This document shows positions 9,153 to 17,537 of a DNA stretch of 32,344 bases, piece by piece. The DNA comes from Acidobacteriaceae bacterium (lineage in GTDB: Bacteria > Acidobacteriota > Terriglobia > Terriglobales > Acidobacteriaceae). Numbering within the stretch: the stretch's first letter is position 1; each line of letters opens with the position of its first letter. The notes under the pieces were generated by a model, which was not told the origin of the DNA, did no database searches, and saw nothing but the letters and a program-made list of their open reading frames with translations. Made by a program: the position numbers and the translations under genes. The stretch is from contig PMAT01000101.1 of assembly GCA_003152695.1 (NCBI GenBank), forward strand, positions 6,834 through 39,177, given 5' to 3'.

Positions 9153-9890
9153 TCAGATTCTGCGCAGCAACCGCTTCACAATAAGCCCGTGGTACTCGCG
9201 TAGAGTTTTGAAGGGATGCATCTTGCTCTGGCTTTTCTTCAGCCCGTAGTCATAGAGCAGCGGTACCTCGCTGAAGCGACGGCTGAACGGCAGGACGCGC
9301 AGCAATACTTCGAGATTCGCGGCGAAGGACTTGGTTGTCACAAATCCTGGGCCGTAATGTCCCAGCGCACTCTGGACCGCTTCCGCCCGGTAAGCCCGGT
9401 AAAAGATGGTGTAGTCGGTGATTCCCCGAACATGGAAGAACACCGACAGGACGAGGTTAACCAGATTGCTGCCCCAGGTCCGCTGCAGCGGGAAATTGCG
9501 ATATCCGCCTCCGCGAATGTAGCGCGAGGCAATGACCACGTCATCCCCGCCATAGATGCGGCGCGCCATTTCCGGCATCACCGCCAAGTCACTGGTGCCA
9601 TCGCCCTCCATGATAAAAATGCAGTCCCCTGGTTCCGCCCTCGCCGCGGCGGCGACCAAGCCATCATAAAAGGTCATAGGGACACCCAGATTGACCGGGT
9701 GGGTCACAATTTGCAGGTCCATGAGGCTGCGGAAGCGCTCCGCCTCCTGCACGGTGTTGTCGCGGCTGCCATCATTGACGACGATTACAGCCAGCGGCAG
9801 TGTCGCCGCCAATTCCTGCAACTGCTGCAGCACGGCGCCAAGGTTGGGCCCTTCATTGTAAGCAGGAATGATGACGTAACTTTTCGCCAT
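9153..9890 (-). CDS. Family 2 glycosyltransferase (dolichyl-phosphate-sugar synthase-like)
   Basis: A 245-residue GT-A fold enzyme of glycosyltransferase family 2. It begins with YVIIPAYNEGPNL, has the nucleotide-binding VVNDGSRDNT (37-46), a metal-binding region EGDGTSD (95-101) in place of the commoner DADGQ, and ASRYIRGGGYRNF further on. The short length without C-terminal helices resembles DPM1-type enzymes that transfer a sugar from a nucleotide to polyprenyl phosphate. The weakly hydrophobic stretch NLVNLVLSVFFHV may sit on the membrane surface. It starts 29 bases after the epimerase gene, so the two are probably one operon. If it loads a lipid carrier, the large GT-C-like membrane protein encoded divergently at 11052 is a natural user of that product; this is inference. 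Donor sugar unknown. Confidence 0.9.
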   Translation of the reverse strand: MAKSYVIIPAYNEGPNLGAVLQQLQELAATLPLAVIVVNDGSRDNTVQEAERFRSLMDLQIVTHPVNLGVPMTFYDGLVAAAARAEPGDCIFIMEGDGTSDLAVMPEMARRIYGGDDVVIASRYIRGGGYRNFPLQRTWGSNLVNLVLSVFFHVRGITDYTIFYRAYRAEAVQSALGHYGPGFVTTKSFAANLEVLLRVLPFSRRFSEVPLLYDYGLKKSQSKMHPFKTLREYHGLIVKRLLRRI

Positions 9891-9919
9891 GGGTTCGGCC
9901 GGGGCGGTTCGGCCCCCTG

Positions 9920-10996
9920 CTAGAAGGCCTCCACTACGCGCTCAACATCACCGCGGTTCTGTTCAATCCAATCGAGCAGTAATCCGATTCCTGGTAGTGG
10001 ATCGATGGTAGGCGCCCATCCGAGGTCGCGCTTGATCTTGCGGATATCGGCGACGAACACCGGCTGATCGCCGGCGCGGGGTTCGGCATGACGCAGGGGA
10101 ATTCTCCGCCCCAGACGCTCCTCCAAGAAGGAAAGTAGCTCTACCAGCGAAAGCGTTCTGGCGGGACCGCCACCAACATTGTAGATTCCACCCGCAGCCC
10201 GCGCGGGATCAGCCGCTGCGCATTGGTAGGCTGCCACCAAATCATTGACGTGCAGCAGGTCGCGTATTTGCAGGCCATCGCCGTAGATGGTGATCGGTTT
10301 TCGCAGCAGCGCCGCAATCGAGAACCAGGCCACCCATCCCTGGTCTTCAACGCCAAACTGCCTCTGGCCGTAGATGCACGATTGACGGAAGACCACCGAC
10401 GGGATGCCGTAAATCCGTCCGTAGTCATGTACGTACTGGTCCGCCGCACCTTTGCTGCAGCCATACGGCGAGTGAAAATCGAGCGGACGATCTTCCGCGA
10501 TGCCATCGGGAAAGTCGCGAAAGCGATACCTGGTCGCATCCTTCACGCAGACCACGTCGGTCATTCCGCCGTACACCTTGTTGGTGGAAGCGTAGATCAC
10601 CAGCGGCTTGTTTCCGGCCTCACGGATCGCCTCGAGCACATTGAAGGTGCCGTGAGCATTGATCTCGAAGTCTTCAATCGGGCGGGCGATGGACGTCGTC
10701 ACGGCAACCTGCGCCGCCAGATGCAGCACCAACTCGGCTCGTCCCACCGCACGTAGTAATGGAAAATGGTCGTAGCGGACATCGCCGGGAACAAATTCGC
10801 ATGCGACGGGAAATTTTTGTTGCAGGTAACGCAGGTTTAAGTCCGTGCCCTTGCGCGATAGATTGTCAAACACGATGACGTGCCATCCGTCGCGGACAAA
10901 CGCTTCGGCAGCGTTTACTCCAATGAATCCGGCTCCGCCCGTGATGACGACTGTCCTGGTTGGCAAGACTCTCTCCTGGGACCGAAGAACGTCCAT
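9920..10996 (-). CDS. NAD-dependent epimerase, CDP-paratose 2-epimerase-like
   Basis: A short-chain (extended) sugar-nucleotide epimerase of up to 358 residues. The dinucleotide motif GGAGFIG is at 20-26, STNKVYGG at 137-144 gives the catalytic Ser/Thr, and SPYGCSKGAADQY holds the YxxxK pair (Tyr178, Lys182). Stretches such as HLAAQVAVTTS, EDRPLDFHSPYGCSK and SCIYGQRQFGVEDQGWVA are those I associate with CDP-paratose 2-epimerase (Tyv), which makes CDP-tyvelose from CDP-paratose. No CDP-paratose pathway genes (CDP-glucose 4,6-dehydratase and partners) are in the window, so the substrate may differ. Start choice: ATG 10996 has no clear binding site, whereas TTG 10966 sits six bases after AGGAG and removes ten residues before VVITGGAGF; either is possible. 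It heads the minus-strand glycan run and is divergent from the gene at 11052. Confidence 0.88.
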   Translation of the reverse strand: MDVLRSQERVLPTRTVVITGGAGFIGVNAAEAFVRDGWHVIVFDNLSRKGTDLNLRYLQQKFPVACEFVPGDVRYDHFPLLRAVGRAELVLHLAAQVAVTTSIARPIEDFEINAHGTFNVLEAIREAGNKPLVIYASTNKVYGGMTDVVCVKDATRYRFRDFPDGIAEDRPLDFHSPYGCSKGAADQYVHDYGRIYGIPSVVFRQSCIYGQRQFGVEDQGWVAWFSIAALLRKPITIYGDGLQIRDLLHVNDLVAAYQCAAADPARAAGGIYNVGGGPARTLSLVELLSFLEERLGRRIPLRHAEPRAGDQPVFVADIRKIKRDLGWAPTIDPLPGIGLLLDWIEQNRGDVERVVEAF

Positions 10997-11051
10997 ATTA
11001 AGGTTCCGCTCGGTTTAAGGCAATTATGCGTACGGTAGAATTGGCTGGCCT

Positions 11052-13139
11052 ATGCGGAACATTCACGAGGTGGTGAGCCAGCCAAGCTTGCCAGTGCCTT
11101 TGGCCACTGCAAAACGGTCGCGCACGCGATTCGCACAGAACTGGGATTTCCTGGCGGTAGTGCTGTTAATGGGCGCGTCGCTACCCTTGGCTTGGATTTC
11201 ACCGGTCGCTCTGGTACTCATCCTGAACCCCGGCACCTTCGACGATCACTGGGTCATCGATGCCGTGTTTAAGGCATCGCGCGGAATTTTCTTTGGCCGC
11301 GATGTCGCCTTTCTCTATGGGCCGTTGGCCCATTGGCTGTTCAGCGTCCCACGCTGGGCGGGTCTTTCCCTGGGGTCCATTCATACCAGCTATAACACGT
11401 TGCTGTTATGGTGCTCGTTTTTTTTCGGTTATGCGACGTTGCGGCTATTGCTTCCCGAACAACCAGCGTGGAAACGCTTTCTGCTACTGCTGTTGCTGGC
11501 GGTTTTCTGGGCGCCTTGGGATGGCCGCACAGCATTCTATATCTTTCTGTTGGCGTTCTTTGTCAGGGGTTGGTACGCGCTGCAACAGGAGCGCGTTAAG
11601 CCCATCGTGCTCGGCTTCGGTGCCGCGCTGCTTTGTGCGATCGCGTTCTTATATTCGGCGGATACCGGCACATACGGCGTCGCCGCGTGGCTGATCGCGC
11701 TATGCGGAGTGGCATGGGAGGGCCGCCGCGAACCGAAGGCCCGGCTGTACGCGCTCGCCATGGCGGCTTTCGTGGTCTCCTCGGTGGTACTCGTCTTCCT
11801 TTTCAATGTCGCCATGGCAAGTGTTTTTGATTTCGGCTTCTGGAGGCGGTCGCTGGCATTGGTCGCGGTGCACCGCTGGAACGAGCCTGCATCCATGTCG
11901 GAAGCCGGCGCCATTCATTTGCTCCTACCTTTGGTGGCCGGCGGCGCCGTCTTTCTTCTTCGCTGGGCCGTGGCTGCCGATCGCACTGCCGTCATCACTG
12001 CGCGCGCGGGATTTCTGTTGAGCGCGTTCGCATTCTCCGTGCTCGCCATGCAGAGTGGACTGGTGCGCTCTGATCCCAACCACATTGTGTTCGCCGTATT
12101 TCCGATGGTGTTCTTTACCGGCACGGTTTTGTTCTCGTTCCAGTCGCGCTTAGTGTCGTTGGCGGCTGCCCTAATCGCAGTCGCGGTTTCGGTATTGTTT
12201 TCGCAGCCGGCCCCCGCCTTCCGGCTAGCCAGCCTGCGCTATCGCTATGTTCAATTTCGACATCCTTTGACCGCTTGCCCAGGCGGGTTCAAGGAATTCG
12301 ACCACGCTTGCTATCCCGCCGGATTTGCCACGATGCTCCAGAGCAATGTGAATTATCTTCAGCAGCACAGCGGCGCGGGCGATTCGGTCGTGATATTTCC
12401 CTATCAATACATGTTTGGGATGGCTTCGGGCCACAATGTGGCAGGAGCGGTGGAGCAGTCTTATCTTGCTGTCGGCCCATACTTGACCCAACTCGATATC
12501 GCCGCCTTGCAGCGCGCGGCAGCCCCTGCGGGACTCTATTTCCCAGACGGCAGTCTGAGTCTCCCCATCGACGACGTGCCCAATTTTACCCGCAGCCCTG
12601 AGATTTGGTTCTGGATCTTCCGGCACTACCGCGCAGATCAAGAACTCGCCCCCGAGGATTTCGGCTTACAACGGGATGACTCGCGCGCAGCTCGAATGTC
12701 GATGCAGCCACAGCCGCTTGGCGTTGCGTCGCAGAGTCATCCAATTCGCGAACGCAGTGCGAAGCTGGACCTCGGCCTAACGTATTGGCCCAGGGGCGCG
12801 GACTTTCTGCGATTGCGCATGACGGTGCATTACGATCCCTTGTGGAAGTTGCGCAAGCCGGAACGCTTACAACTGGAGATCACCCGCGCCGACGGCAGTT
12901 ACGATCTGAAAACATTCGTCGTAGAGCCGAACGTCTCGTCGGAAGTGTGGTTTTATCCGTGGAATGACACAGAGCTTGCGCATTACTTCGACGCTGACGA
13001 GATGCAGTGGCGCACCACTCCGCGCTCAGCGATCACGCAGCTTCGTTTGCTGGTCACGCCCATGGATTGGGTTTCACAACCGCCTGACTCGATCACGATC
13101 GAGTCCGCCGATGCGGTCACAGTCAGCATGGCGCACTAG
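11052..13139 (+). CDS. Polytopic membrane protein, GT-C glycosyltransferase-like
   Basis: A 695-residue membrane protein that I do not recognise as a named family. Residues about 33-385 contain some ten hydrophobic helices; residues about 390-695 form a soluble, probably extracytoplasmic domain. After the first helix comes NPGTFDDHW (Asp64-Asp65) followed by FKASRGIFFGRDVAFLYGPL, the placement typical of the acidic catalytic motif in the first external loop of lipid-linked GT-C glycosyltransferases. This resemblance is the basis of the call and is not proof. It is transcribed divergently from the glycan operon with only 55 bases between start codons, which supports a shared role in glycan assembly. 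A lipid-phosphate-sugar donor could come from the DPM1-like enzyme at 9153. The tail may bind the acceptor. Confidence 0.7.
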   Translation: MRNIHEVVSQPSLPVPLATAKRSRTRFAQNWDFLAVVLLMGASLPLAWISPVALVLILNPGTFDDHWVIDAVFKASRGIFFGRDVAFLYGPLAHWLFSVPRWAGLSLGSIHTSYNTLLLWCSFFFGYATLRLLLPEQPAWKRFLLLLLLAVFWAPWDGRTAFYIFLLAFFVRGWYALQQERVKPIVLGFGAALLCAIAFLYSADTGTYGVAAWLIALCGVAWEGRREPKARLYALAMAAFVVSSVVLVFLFNVAMASVFDFGFWRRSLALVAVHRWNEPASMSEAGAIHLLLPLVAGGAVFLLRWAVAADRTAVITARAGFLLSAFAFSVLAMQSGLVRSDPNHIVFAVFPMVFFTGTVLFSFQSRLVSLAAALIAVAVSVLFSQPAPAFRLASLRYRYVQFRHPLTACPGGFKEFDHACYPAGFATMLQSNVNYLQQHSGAGDSVVIFPYQYMFGMASGHNVAGAVEQSYLAVGPYLTQLDIAALQRAAAPAGLYFPDGSLSLPIDDVPNFTRSPEIWFWIFRHYRADQELAPEDFGLQRDDSRAARMSMQPQPLGVASQSHPIRERSAKLDLGLTYWPRGADFLRLRMTVHYDPLWKLRKPERLQLEITRADGSYDLKTFVVEPNVSSEVWFYPWNDTELAHYFDADEMQWRTTPRSAITQLRLLVTPMDWVSQPPDSITIESADAVTVSMAH

Positions 13140-13172
13140 TAGAGTTTCATGCCCTACATGGAGGTGCATCCG

Positions 13173-13565
13173 ATGCTCAAATCCATCGCCGTCGTCGTCG
13201 GCAGCTACCTGCTCTCGATTGTTCTTGTCCTGGCAACGGATCCGTTGCTCTCGCGCCTATTCCCGGGCGATTTCGTCAAGGGCCGTGTCCCCTCCGACAC
13301 CCCTCTCATCGCGAGCACGGCGCTCTTCGTCGTGGTCTCGATCCTTTGTGCCTGGCTCTGCGCCCGCTTTGCTCCGGGCCGCGCCGCGCGGCATGTGCTC
13401 TGGTTCTTTATCGTCGGGGAAACGATGGGCATCGCCGCGATTATTCCCAACTGGAGCAAGGGCTGGCCGCACTGGTACTGGTTGTCCTGGCTGCTCACCT
13501 GGCCGGTGAGCTGCTGGATCGGCCTGCGGCTGGCCGGGCGCCGGGTTGATTCGCCCTCCGCCTGA
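13173..13565 (+). CDS. Small four-helix membrane protein, unrecognised
   Basis: A 130-residue hydrophobic protein beginning MLKSIAVVVGSYLLSIVLVL. Four membrane segments are visible, near residues 5-22, 43-60, 73-90 and 101-120, with short polar links such as LFPGDFVKGRVPSDTP and NWSKGWPHW. The frame is open to ATG 13149, but only ATG 13173 has a good binding site (GGAGG at 13160-13164, eight bases upstream), so I start it there. It follows the large membrane protein by 33 bases on the same strand and may be co-transcribed. It has no catalytic motif I can name; the even pattern of helices and lack of charged residues inside them suggests a structural or unknown transport role. Codon use resembles its neighbours. 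Confidence 0.72.
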   Translation: MLKSIAVVVGSYLLSIVLVLATDPLLSRLFPGDFVKGRVPSDTPLIASTALFVVVSILCAWLCARFAPGRAARHVLWFFIVGETMGIAAIIPNWSKGWPHWYWLSWLLTWPVSCWIGLRLAGRRVDSPSA

Positions 13566-13641
13566 GTTCTCACTTGGCGGAACCCTCCCAGCGTCGCGTC
13601 GTTTCGCGCGTACAGCATCCCGCCGGCGAATGGCGGATATG

Positions 13642-13694
13642 TCTTCGACTCGGGTGCGTCCGCATGGCGGACGCACCTGCGCTCAGGATGACAC
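13642..13694 (-). repeat. Dispersed palindromic repeat, copy A
   Basis: Read on the minus strand this begins GTGTCATCCTGAGCG and ends CGAGTCGAAGA, the same ends as the copies at 17558-17614 and 21265-21321. Its centre is a perfect 11-base inverted repeat, GGTGCGTCCGC (13653-13663) and GCGGACGCACC (13667-13677), with a three-base loop. It sits between two convergent genes. No coding sequence is needed to explain it. Confidence 0.75.
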
Positions 13695-13775
13695 TCGCTA
13701 AGCGTAACGGGCGTCACTCCTCGGAACTACTCAATCAGTTTAGTCAGTGCGCCCAGCGCCACACTGTGGAACGGA

Positions 13776-13797
13776 TAGTGGCCCAATTGAGCCACTA
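13776..13797 (-). terminator. Hairpin downstream of lldP, possible terminator
   Basis: TAGTGGC (13776-13782) pairs with GCCACTA (13791-13797) around an eight-base loop, 13 bases past the lldP stop. There is no T run on either strand, so intrinsic termination is doubtful; it could protect the 3' end instead. Confidence 0.35.
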
Positions 13798-13810
13798 CCC
13801 ATGGTCGCTT

Positions 13811-15700
13811 TTACTTGCCAGGTAGGTGCGGGATCATCCCCGGGAAGACGTATGCCTGGAGCATGACGATCACGCCGATGATGCCGGCCAGTGCTATGGA
13901 GTGCCAAAAGACCTTGCGGAAGATCGGTCCCAAGGCGTGGGAACGCTCGTAAGGATCATCGTAACAGGCAGCACAGGCGACCATGATGGACTGGGCGTCA
14001 ATCATCTTACCCATGACGCCGCCCGTCGAGTTGGTGGCCACGATGAGGACCTCATTCAAGTGAAGCTGCTGCGCCGTGATGCGTTGCAGGCTCCCGAACA
14101 GCGCATTGGAGGCGGTATCGGAGCCAGTCAGGAAGACACCCAGCCACCCAAGGTAAGCGGAGAAGAAAGGATAGAAGGGACCTGCGGCGGTGAAGGCCAG
14201 TCCCAGGACCGCATCGGTGCCGCAGTAGCGGGTCAAATAACCCAAGCCCAGCACCTGGCCGATAACCAGGACGGGGATCTTCATGCGGCGAAGGGTGCTT
14301 GCGGCCGCTTGCTTCCACTGAGTGGCGCTTAGTTTCAAAACCAAACCGGTGAGGAGGGCGGCAATAAAAACGCCGGTGCCGGCAGCGGACAACCAGTTGA
14401 TGGCAAAAATCGCACCCTCTGGCTTGGCGTTCACCGCCGCCACCGGAGGCATGCGCTGCACCAGGTTATGCAATGCGGGCATCTGCCAGGCGGGCAGCGA
14501 GAGGGTTCCGGCCAACTTCGAGCCAAGCAGCGTTGTATTGATCTTCACACCGGCGAAAAGCGCATTGAGGAAGCTCTTCCAGGCCGGCATGCCCCAGGCC
14601 GCACAGCAGAGGATCAGTATCGCCCACGGCGTCCACGCATATGCGGTCTGGCCGAGGGTGTATGGGTATTCCCATTCCTTGGCCGGCTGCGTGACCCCTC
14701 CCGCGTTTTCGGATGCTGCGGCCAGGGCCTTGCGCTCGGACCTCAGGAGGAAACGCGTCTTCGGATGCCAGACGAACCGCAGGAAAAGGGCGGTGCAGAT
14801 CACGGAAAACACGCCCGACACCACGTCGGTCATCAGGTGGAAAGCGTGGGTCTGGGAGGCAAGAAACTGCATGATGGCGAAGGACGCACCGGAGCAGAGA
14901 GTCGCCGGCCATACTTCCCAGGCGTCCTTGAATTTGCCTCCCTGCATGAGCACAAAAGTTGTTACCAGCCAGAAAGGAATGAGAATGGAGACGAAGGGGA
15001 GTTGCCGGCCGACCATGGCAGAAAGGGTGAGCTGATCGAGACCGCTCACCTGAGCCAGGGTCACGATCGGAGTGCCAATTGCCCCGAATGCCACCGGGGC
15101 GGTATTGGCCAGCAGGTTGAGCACGGCGGCGTCAAATGGCGAAAAGCCGAGGCCCACCATGACCGCGCCCGCGATAGCCACCGGTGTGCCGAAGCCGGAG
15201 GTGCCCTCAATGATCGCGCCGAAGGAAAAGGCAATCAGCAGTACCTGCAGGCGACGGTCGAAAGAGATGTGGATGATCGATTCCTTGACGATCTCGAACT
15301 TGCCCGTGACCACCGTCATGGTGTAGAGGAACATGGCTGCGAGGACGATCCAGATGATGCCCAGAAAGCCTGCTAACCCTCCATAGGCAAAGGCTGAGAA
15401 CGCGGATTTGAATGGCATGCGGAACGCGATGCATGACACCAGAAAAGCGGCCACAACACCATAGAAGGCGGCATAAGGTGCGCTGATGCCGAGATGGCGA
15501 ATCCCTCGCTTATCGCGATGCGGATGGATGGCGATGAAATACAGCAGTGTCACGATCGGGATTGCCGCCACGATCGTCGACAGAGTGACATTGCCCAGAG
15601 GATTGTAATTCTGATGGTACATCTGTGGTGCACCACCATCGGTGGCGAAAAGCGGACTTGCAAGAGCGACAAAACCCAGTGAGGTCAAGAACCTTTTCAT
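13811..15700 (-). CDS. lldP: L-lactate permease (LctP/GlcA family)
   Basis: A 629-residue inner-membrane carrier of the lactate permease family, which imports L-lactate, D-lactate and often glycolate with protons. It has about 14 hydrophobic helices; the family signature GTSGFGTPVAIAGA and the paired NLLANTAPVAFGAIGTPIV are present, as is the C-terminal TGSDTASNALFGSLQ, NSTGGVMGKMI block. The N-terminus (MKRFLTSLGFVALASPLFA) resembles a signal peptide placed before the usual first helix, a feature also seen in some other bacterial homologues. The frame is open back to 16009, but that part is arginine- and cysteine-rich without similarity; ATG 15700 has a GGGAGC binding site and matches the family length. 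No lactate dehydrogenase gene is adjacent, so it is a stand-alone transporter gene here. Confidence 0.94.
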   Translation of the reverse strand: MKRFLTSLGFVALASPLFATDGGAPQMYHQNYNPLGNVTLSTIVAAIPIVTLLYFIAIHPHRDKRGIRHLGISAPYAAFYGVVAAFLVSCIAFRMPFKSAFSAFAYGGLAGFLGIIWIVLAAMFLYTMTVVTGKFEIVKESIIHISFDRRLQVLLIAFSFGAIIEGTSGFGTPVAIAGAVMVGLGFSPFDAAVLNLLANTAPVAFGAIGTPIVTLAQVSGLDQLTLSAMVGRQLPFVSILIPFWLVTTFVLMQGGKFKDAWEVWPATLCSGASFAIMQFLASQTHAFHLMTDVVSGVFSVICTALFLRFVWHPKTRFLLRSERKALAAASENAGGVTQPAKEWEYPYTLGQTAYAWTPWAILILCCAAWGMPAWKSFLNALFAGVKINTTLLGSKLAGTLSLPAWQMPALHNLVQRMPPVAAVNAKPEGAIFAINWLSAAGTGVFIAALLTGLVLKLSATQWKQAAASTLRRMKIPVLVIGQVLGLGYLTRYCGTDAVLGLAFTAAGPFYPFFSAYLGWLGVFLTGSDTASNALFGSLQRITAQQLHLNEVLIVATNSTGGVMGKMIDAQSIMVACAACYDDPYERSHALGPIFRKVFWHSIALAGIIGVIVMLQAYVFPGMIPHLPGK

Positions 15701-16233
15701 TACTGCTCCCTTTCCCCAGCACTTCGATTGAAAGGCCATCGAGGTTGTCGTGCTGGATCGCAACTTGAGGCTGCGCGGGCTTTTCCGAAGACCATGCTCG
15801 CCAGCCATGTGGGCGCAAGGCTGAATGACGGCAAGGGAAGATAAATCGCACTGCTGGCGCGAACGCCACCAGGTCCCCCAATTCGAACGGCGCTCCCCAT
15901 CGTCCCGGTGACACCAGGCGCAAACCTGACGGGAACAGGGACAAAGTCGCCAGGCCGACGCGCCCTCCGAATCGGGAACTTGGCTGCGCGCCAGTCTAAC
16001 ACGGTGCACACCGGGTATCAGTAGCCGTAAGTCTTATGCAAATCGCCTGATGCAAAACAACTTAGAACGTTAGACGAAAGGCGGCAGACCGCGAGTGACG
16101 AGCGTCACAATTCATGGTGATTCATCGTACAAATTGGCGCCGGGAAGGGGTGGCAGGCGGGAGGGCCCCACGTCTGCGACAGTCTCTGGGGCCGGGGTCG
16201 AGTTCTCTCGACCCGGTATGCGCCAACCGTGAA
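15701..16233. other. 533-base gap upstream of lldP
   Basis: I see no gene here, although several frames stay open by base composition. It should contain the lldP promoter. On the minus strand an extended -10-like TGTTAGACT lies near 16003-15995, without a convincing -35. Near the coxG end is a hairpin described separately. Nothing resembles a mobile element. Confidence 0.5.
16195..16214. other. Perfect 8-base hairpin behind the CoxG-like gene
   Basis: GGGTCGAG (16195-16202) and CTCGACCC (16207-16214) form a perfect inverted repeat with the four-base loop TTCT, 20 bases past the stop of the CoxG-like gene. There is no T run on either side. It may be a GC-rich terminator or a transcript-end stabiliser. 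Confidence 0.5.
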
Positions 16234-16830
16234 CTACTCTGGCGGGGGCAATTCCTCTGCCGTCGACTGCGCAGGCGCGGTCGGCGTGCCTTGCTCGGCC
16301 GCGCTCAGCAGTTCCTGCTGAGGGGTTTGCACTGGCGCGCTCGGTACTGCTTCGCTCGGCGCCGGCTGCGCCATCGCCTCCGGCGGCGGGTAAGCGAGGG
16401 ACAAACGCAGTCCATCCATTAGCTGGTGGATGTTCTTTCGGCTCACCGGTTCGAGCATGGCGCCCGCCAGGAAAGCCAGTTTGCCGAACACGCTGGCCTC
16501 GCCTTGCCACGCGATCCTGGTGCCCTCGGGAAGCGGCGAGAGATCGAAGCCGGTGCTGATGGCGATCTGGCTGCCTACCGCTTTGCCCCGGCCTTGGTAT
16601 TGTGCCCGGGTTGGCCGCACTGCCTGGCTCAGCTCCATCTTGATTTCCACCATGCCGCGAATGTTGCCCACGCCCACGCGCACCTTCACCGTGAAGTGGG
16701 TCGCATCCTCGACCGACATGCTCTCGAAGTCGGGTAGCAGCTGGCCGAACTTATTGGCATCGCACAGAAAGTCGTAAACTTCGTCCGGCGTGCGCGGCGA
16801 GGTGAACTCGCCTGAAAACGTGATGGCCAC
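16234..16830 (-). CDS. CoxG/SRPBCC-family protein
   Basis: A 198-residue protein with a CoxG (carbon monoxide dehydrogenase subunit G-like) SRPBCC domain over about residues 1-150: ITFSGEFTSPRTPDEVYDFLCD at the start, then the strand-rich core with VGNIRGMVEIKMELSQ, and the C-terminal helix LAGAMLEPVSRKNIHQLMDGL. A proline-, alanine- and glutamine-rich tail of about 45 residues follows. The GTG at 16830 is chosen because GAGGAG lies six bases before it and the domain begins there; the frame runs open upstream to 16920 without similarity. No CO-dehydrogenase or molybdenum hydroxylase genes are nearby, so a role in CO oxidation is unlikely; family members bind hydrophobic ligands or aid cofactor insertion. 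It is divergent from the F420 operon with 200 bases between them. Confidence 0.85.
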   Translation of the reverse strand: MAITFSGEFTSPRTPDEVYDFLCDANKFGQLLPDFESMSVEDATHFTVKVRVGVGNIRGMVEIKMELSQAVRPTRAQYQGRGKAVGSQIAISTGFDLSPLPEGTRIAWQGEASVFGKLAFLAGAMLEPVSRKNIHQLMDGLRLSLAYPPPEAMAQPAPSEAVPSAPVQTPQQELLSAAEQGTPTAPAQSTAEELPPPE

Positions 16831-16966
16831 GGCTAGCTCCTCGGCCCTGATAGGATAGCCCAACGCGCACTGCTCGGTAGGCGTTGATTTTTTCCCAGGA
16901 GCCCCTCCAAGGCAGCACACCTTTGCTCAAACAAATTCCGGCCGAGATGCAGGCGGCAAGGTCAGG

Positions 16967-16972
16967 TATAGT
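16967..16972 (+). promoter_or_regulatory. Possible -10 box of the F420 operon
   Basis: TATAGT lies 58 bases before the start of the flavin-reductase-like gene. No good -35 is visible 16-18 bases upstream. If used, transcription would start near 16979, just before the dyad at 16990-17013. Confidence 0.4.
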
Positions 16973-16989
16973 GGCCGTAGTGTACGCCT

Positions 16990-17013
16990 CGTACCGCTGA
17001 ACTTCGCGGTACG
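16990..17013. promoter_or_regulatory. Perfect 24-base dyad in the F420 operon leader
   Basis: CGTACCGC (16990-16997) and GCGGTACG (17006-17013) form a perfect inverted repeat around the eight bases TGAACTTC. It ends 17 bases before the first start codon of the operon and just after a possible -10 box. It could be an operator for a dimeric repressor or a leader hairpin near the ribosome binding site. No family of regulator can be named from the sequence. Confidence 0.55.
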
Positions 17014-17030
17014 GTCTCACGAGCGCTTTC

Positions 17031-17537
17031 ATGCCCGAACTAGTCACACCCAGCGAATTCAGAGCCGCTCTGGGCCGCTTCGCCAGCGGCGTCACGGTGA
17101 TTACCGTCGAGACGGCCCAGGCCGAAGTGCACGGCATGACCGCGAACGCCTTCTGCTCGGTGTCGTTGCGGCCACCCCTGGTGCTGGTCTGCATTGACCA
17201 TCTGGCCGAGACATACCTCCACATCCGCGAGCGCCGCCAGTTTGGAGTGAGCGTGCTCAAAGCGGAGCAGGAAGCGCTGTCGGAATTTTTCGCCGATCCC
17301 GAGCGCAACCACGATGCCGCCTATCGTCTCGGCATCGAGTACCGTCGCATGCGGAGCGGCACGCCCGTGCTGCAGAATGCGCTGGCCAATCTGGATTGCT
17401 CTGTGGTGCATGACTACGAGGGGGGCGACCATACCATCTTCGTCGGCGAGGTTAGGGAAGTCATCGTGAGCGAGGGCGCACCGCTGCTGTACTTTCGCGG
17501 GCGATATGGAGTTTGCGATGTCCGGCAGGAACCGTAG
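17031..17537 (+). CDS. Flavin reductase-like (DIM6/NTAB) FMN-binding protein
   Basis: A 168-residue flavin reductase domain protein. The family pattern is clear: FRAALGRFASGVTVITVE near the start, GMTANAFCSVSLRPPLVLVCID (35-56), then FGVSVLKAEQEALSEFFA and, near the end, DHTIFVGEVREV and PLLYFRGRYG. Relatives bind FMN and use NAD(P)H to reduce free flavin, often for a partner monooxygenase. The ATG at 17031 lacks a strong binding site. The stop TAG is followed at once by ATG of cofG, so it is the first gene of the F420 operon. Its company suggests a role connected with deazaflavin: either reducing an F420 intermediate or making reduced flavin. This is inference; no monooxygenase partner is nearby. 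Confidence 0.9.
   Translation: MPELVTPSEFRAALGRFASGVTVITVETAQAEVHGMTANAFCSVSLRPPLVLVCIDHLAETYLHIRERRQFGVSVLKAEQEALSEFFADPERNHDAAYRLGIEYRRMRSGTPVLQNALANLDCSVVHDYEGGDHTIFVGEVREVIVSEGAPLLYFRGRYGVCDVRQEP

Noticed and set aside
15701-16009. N-terminal extension of the lactate permease frame
   Set aside because: The added 103 residues are Arg/Cys/Trp-rich and unlike the family; ATG 15700 has a binding site and the right length.
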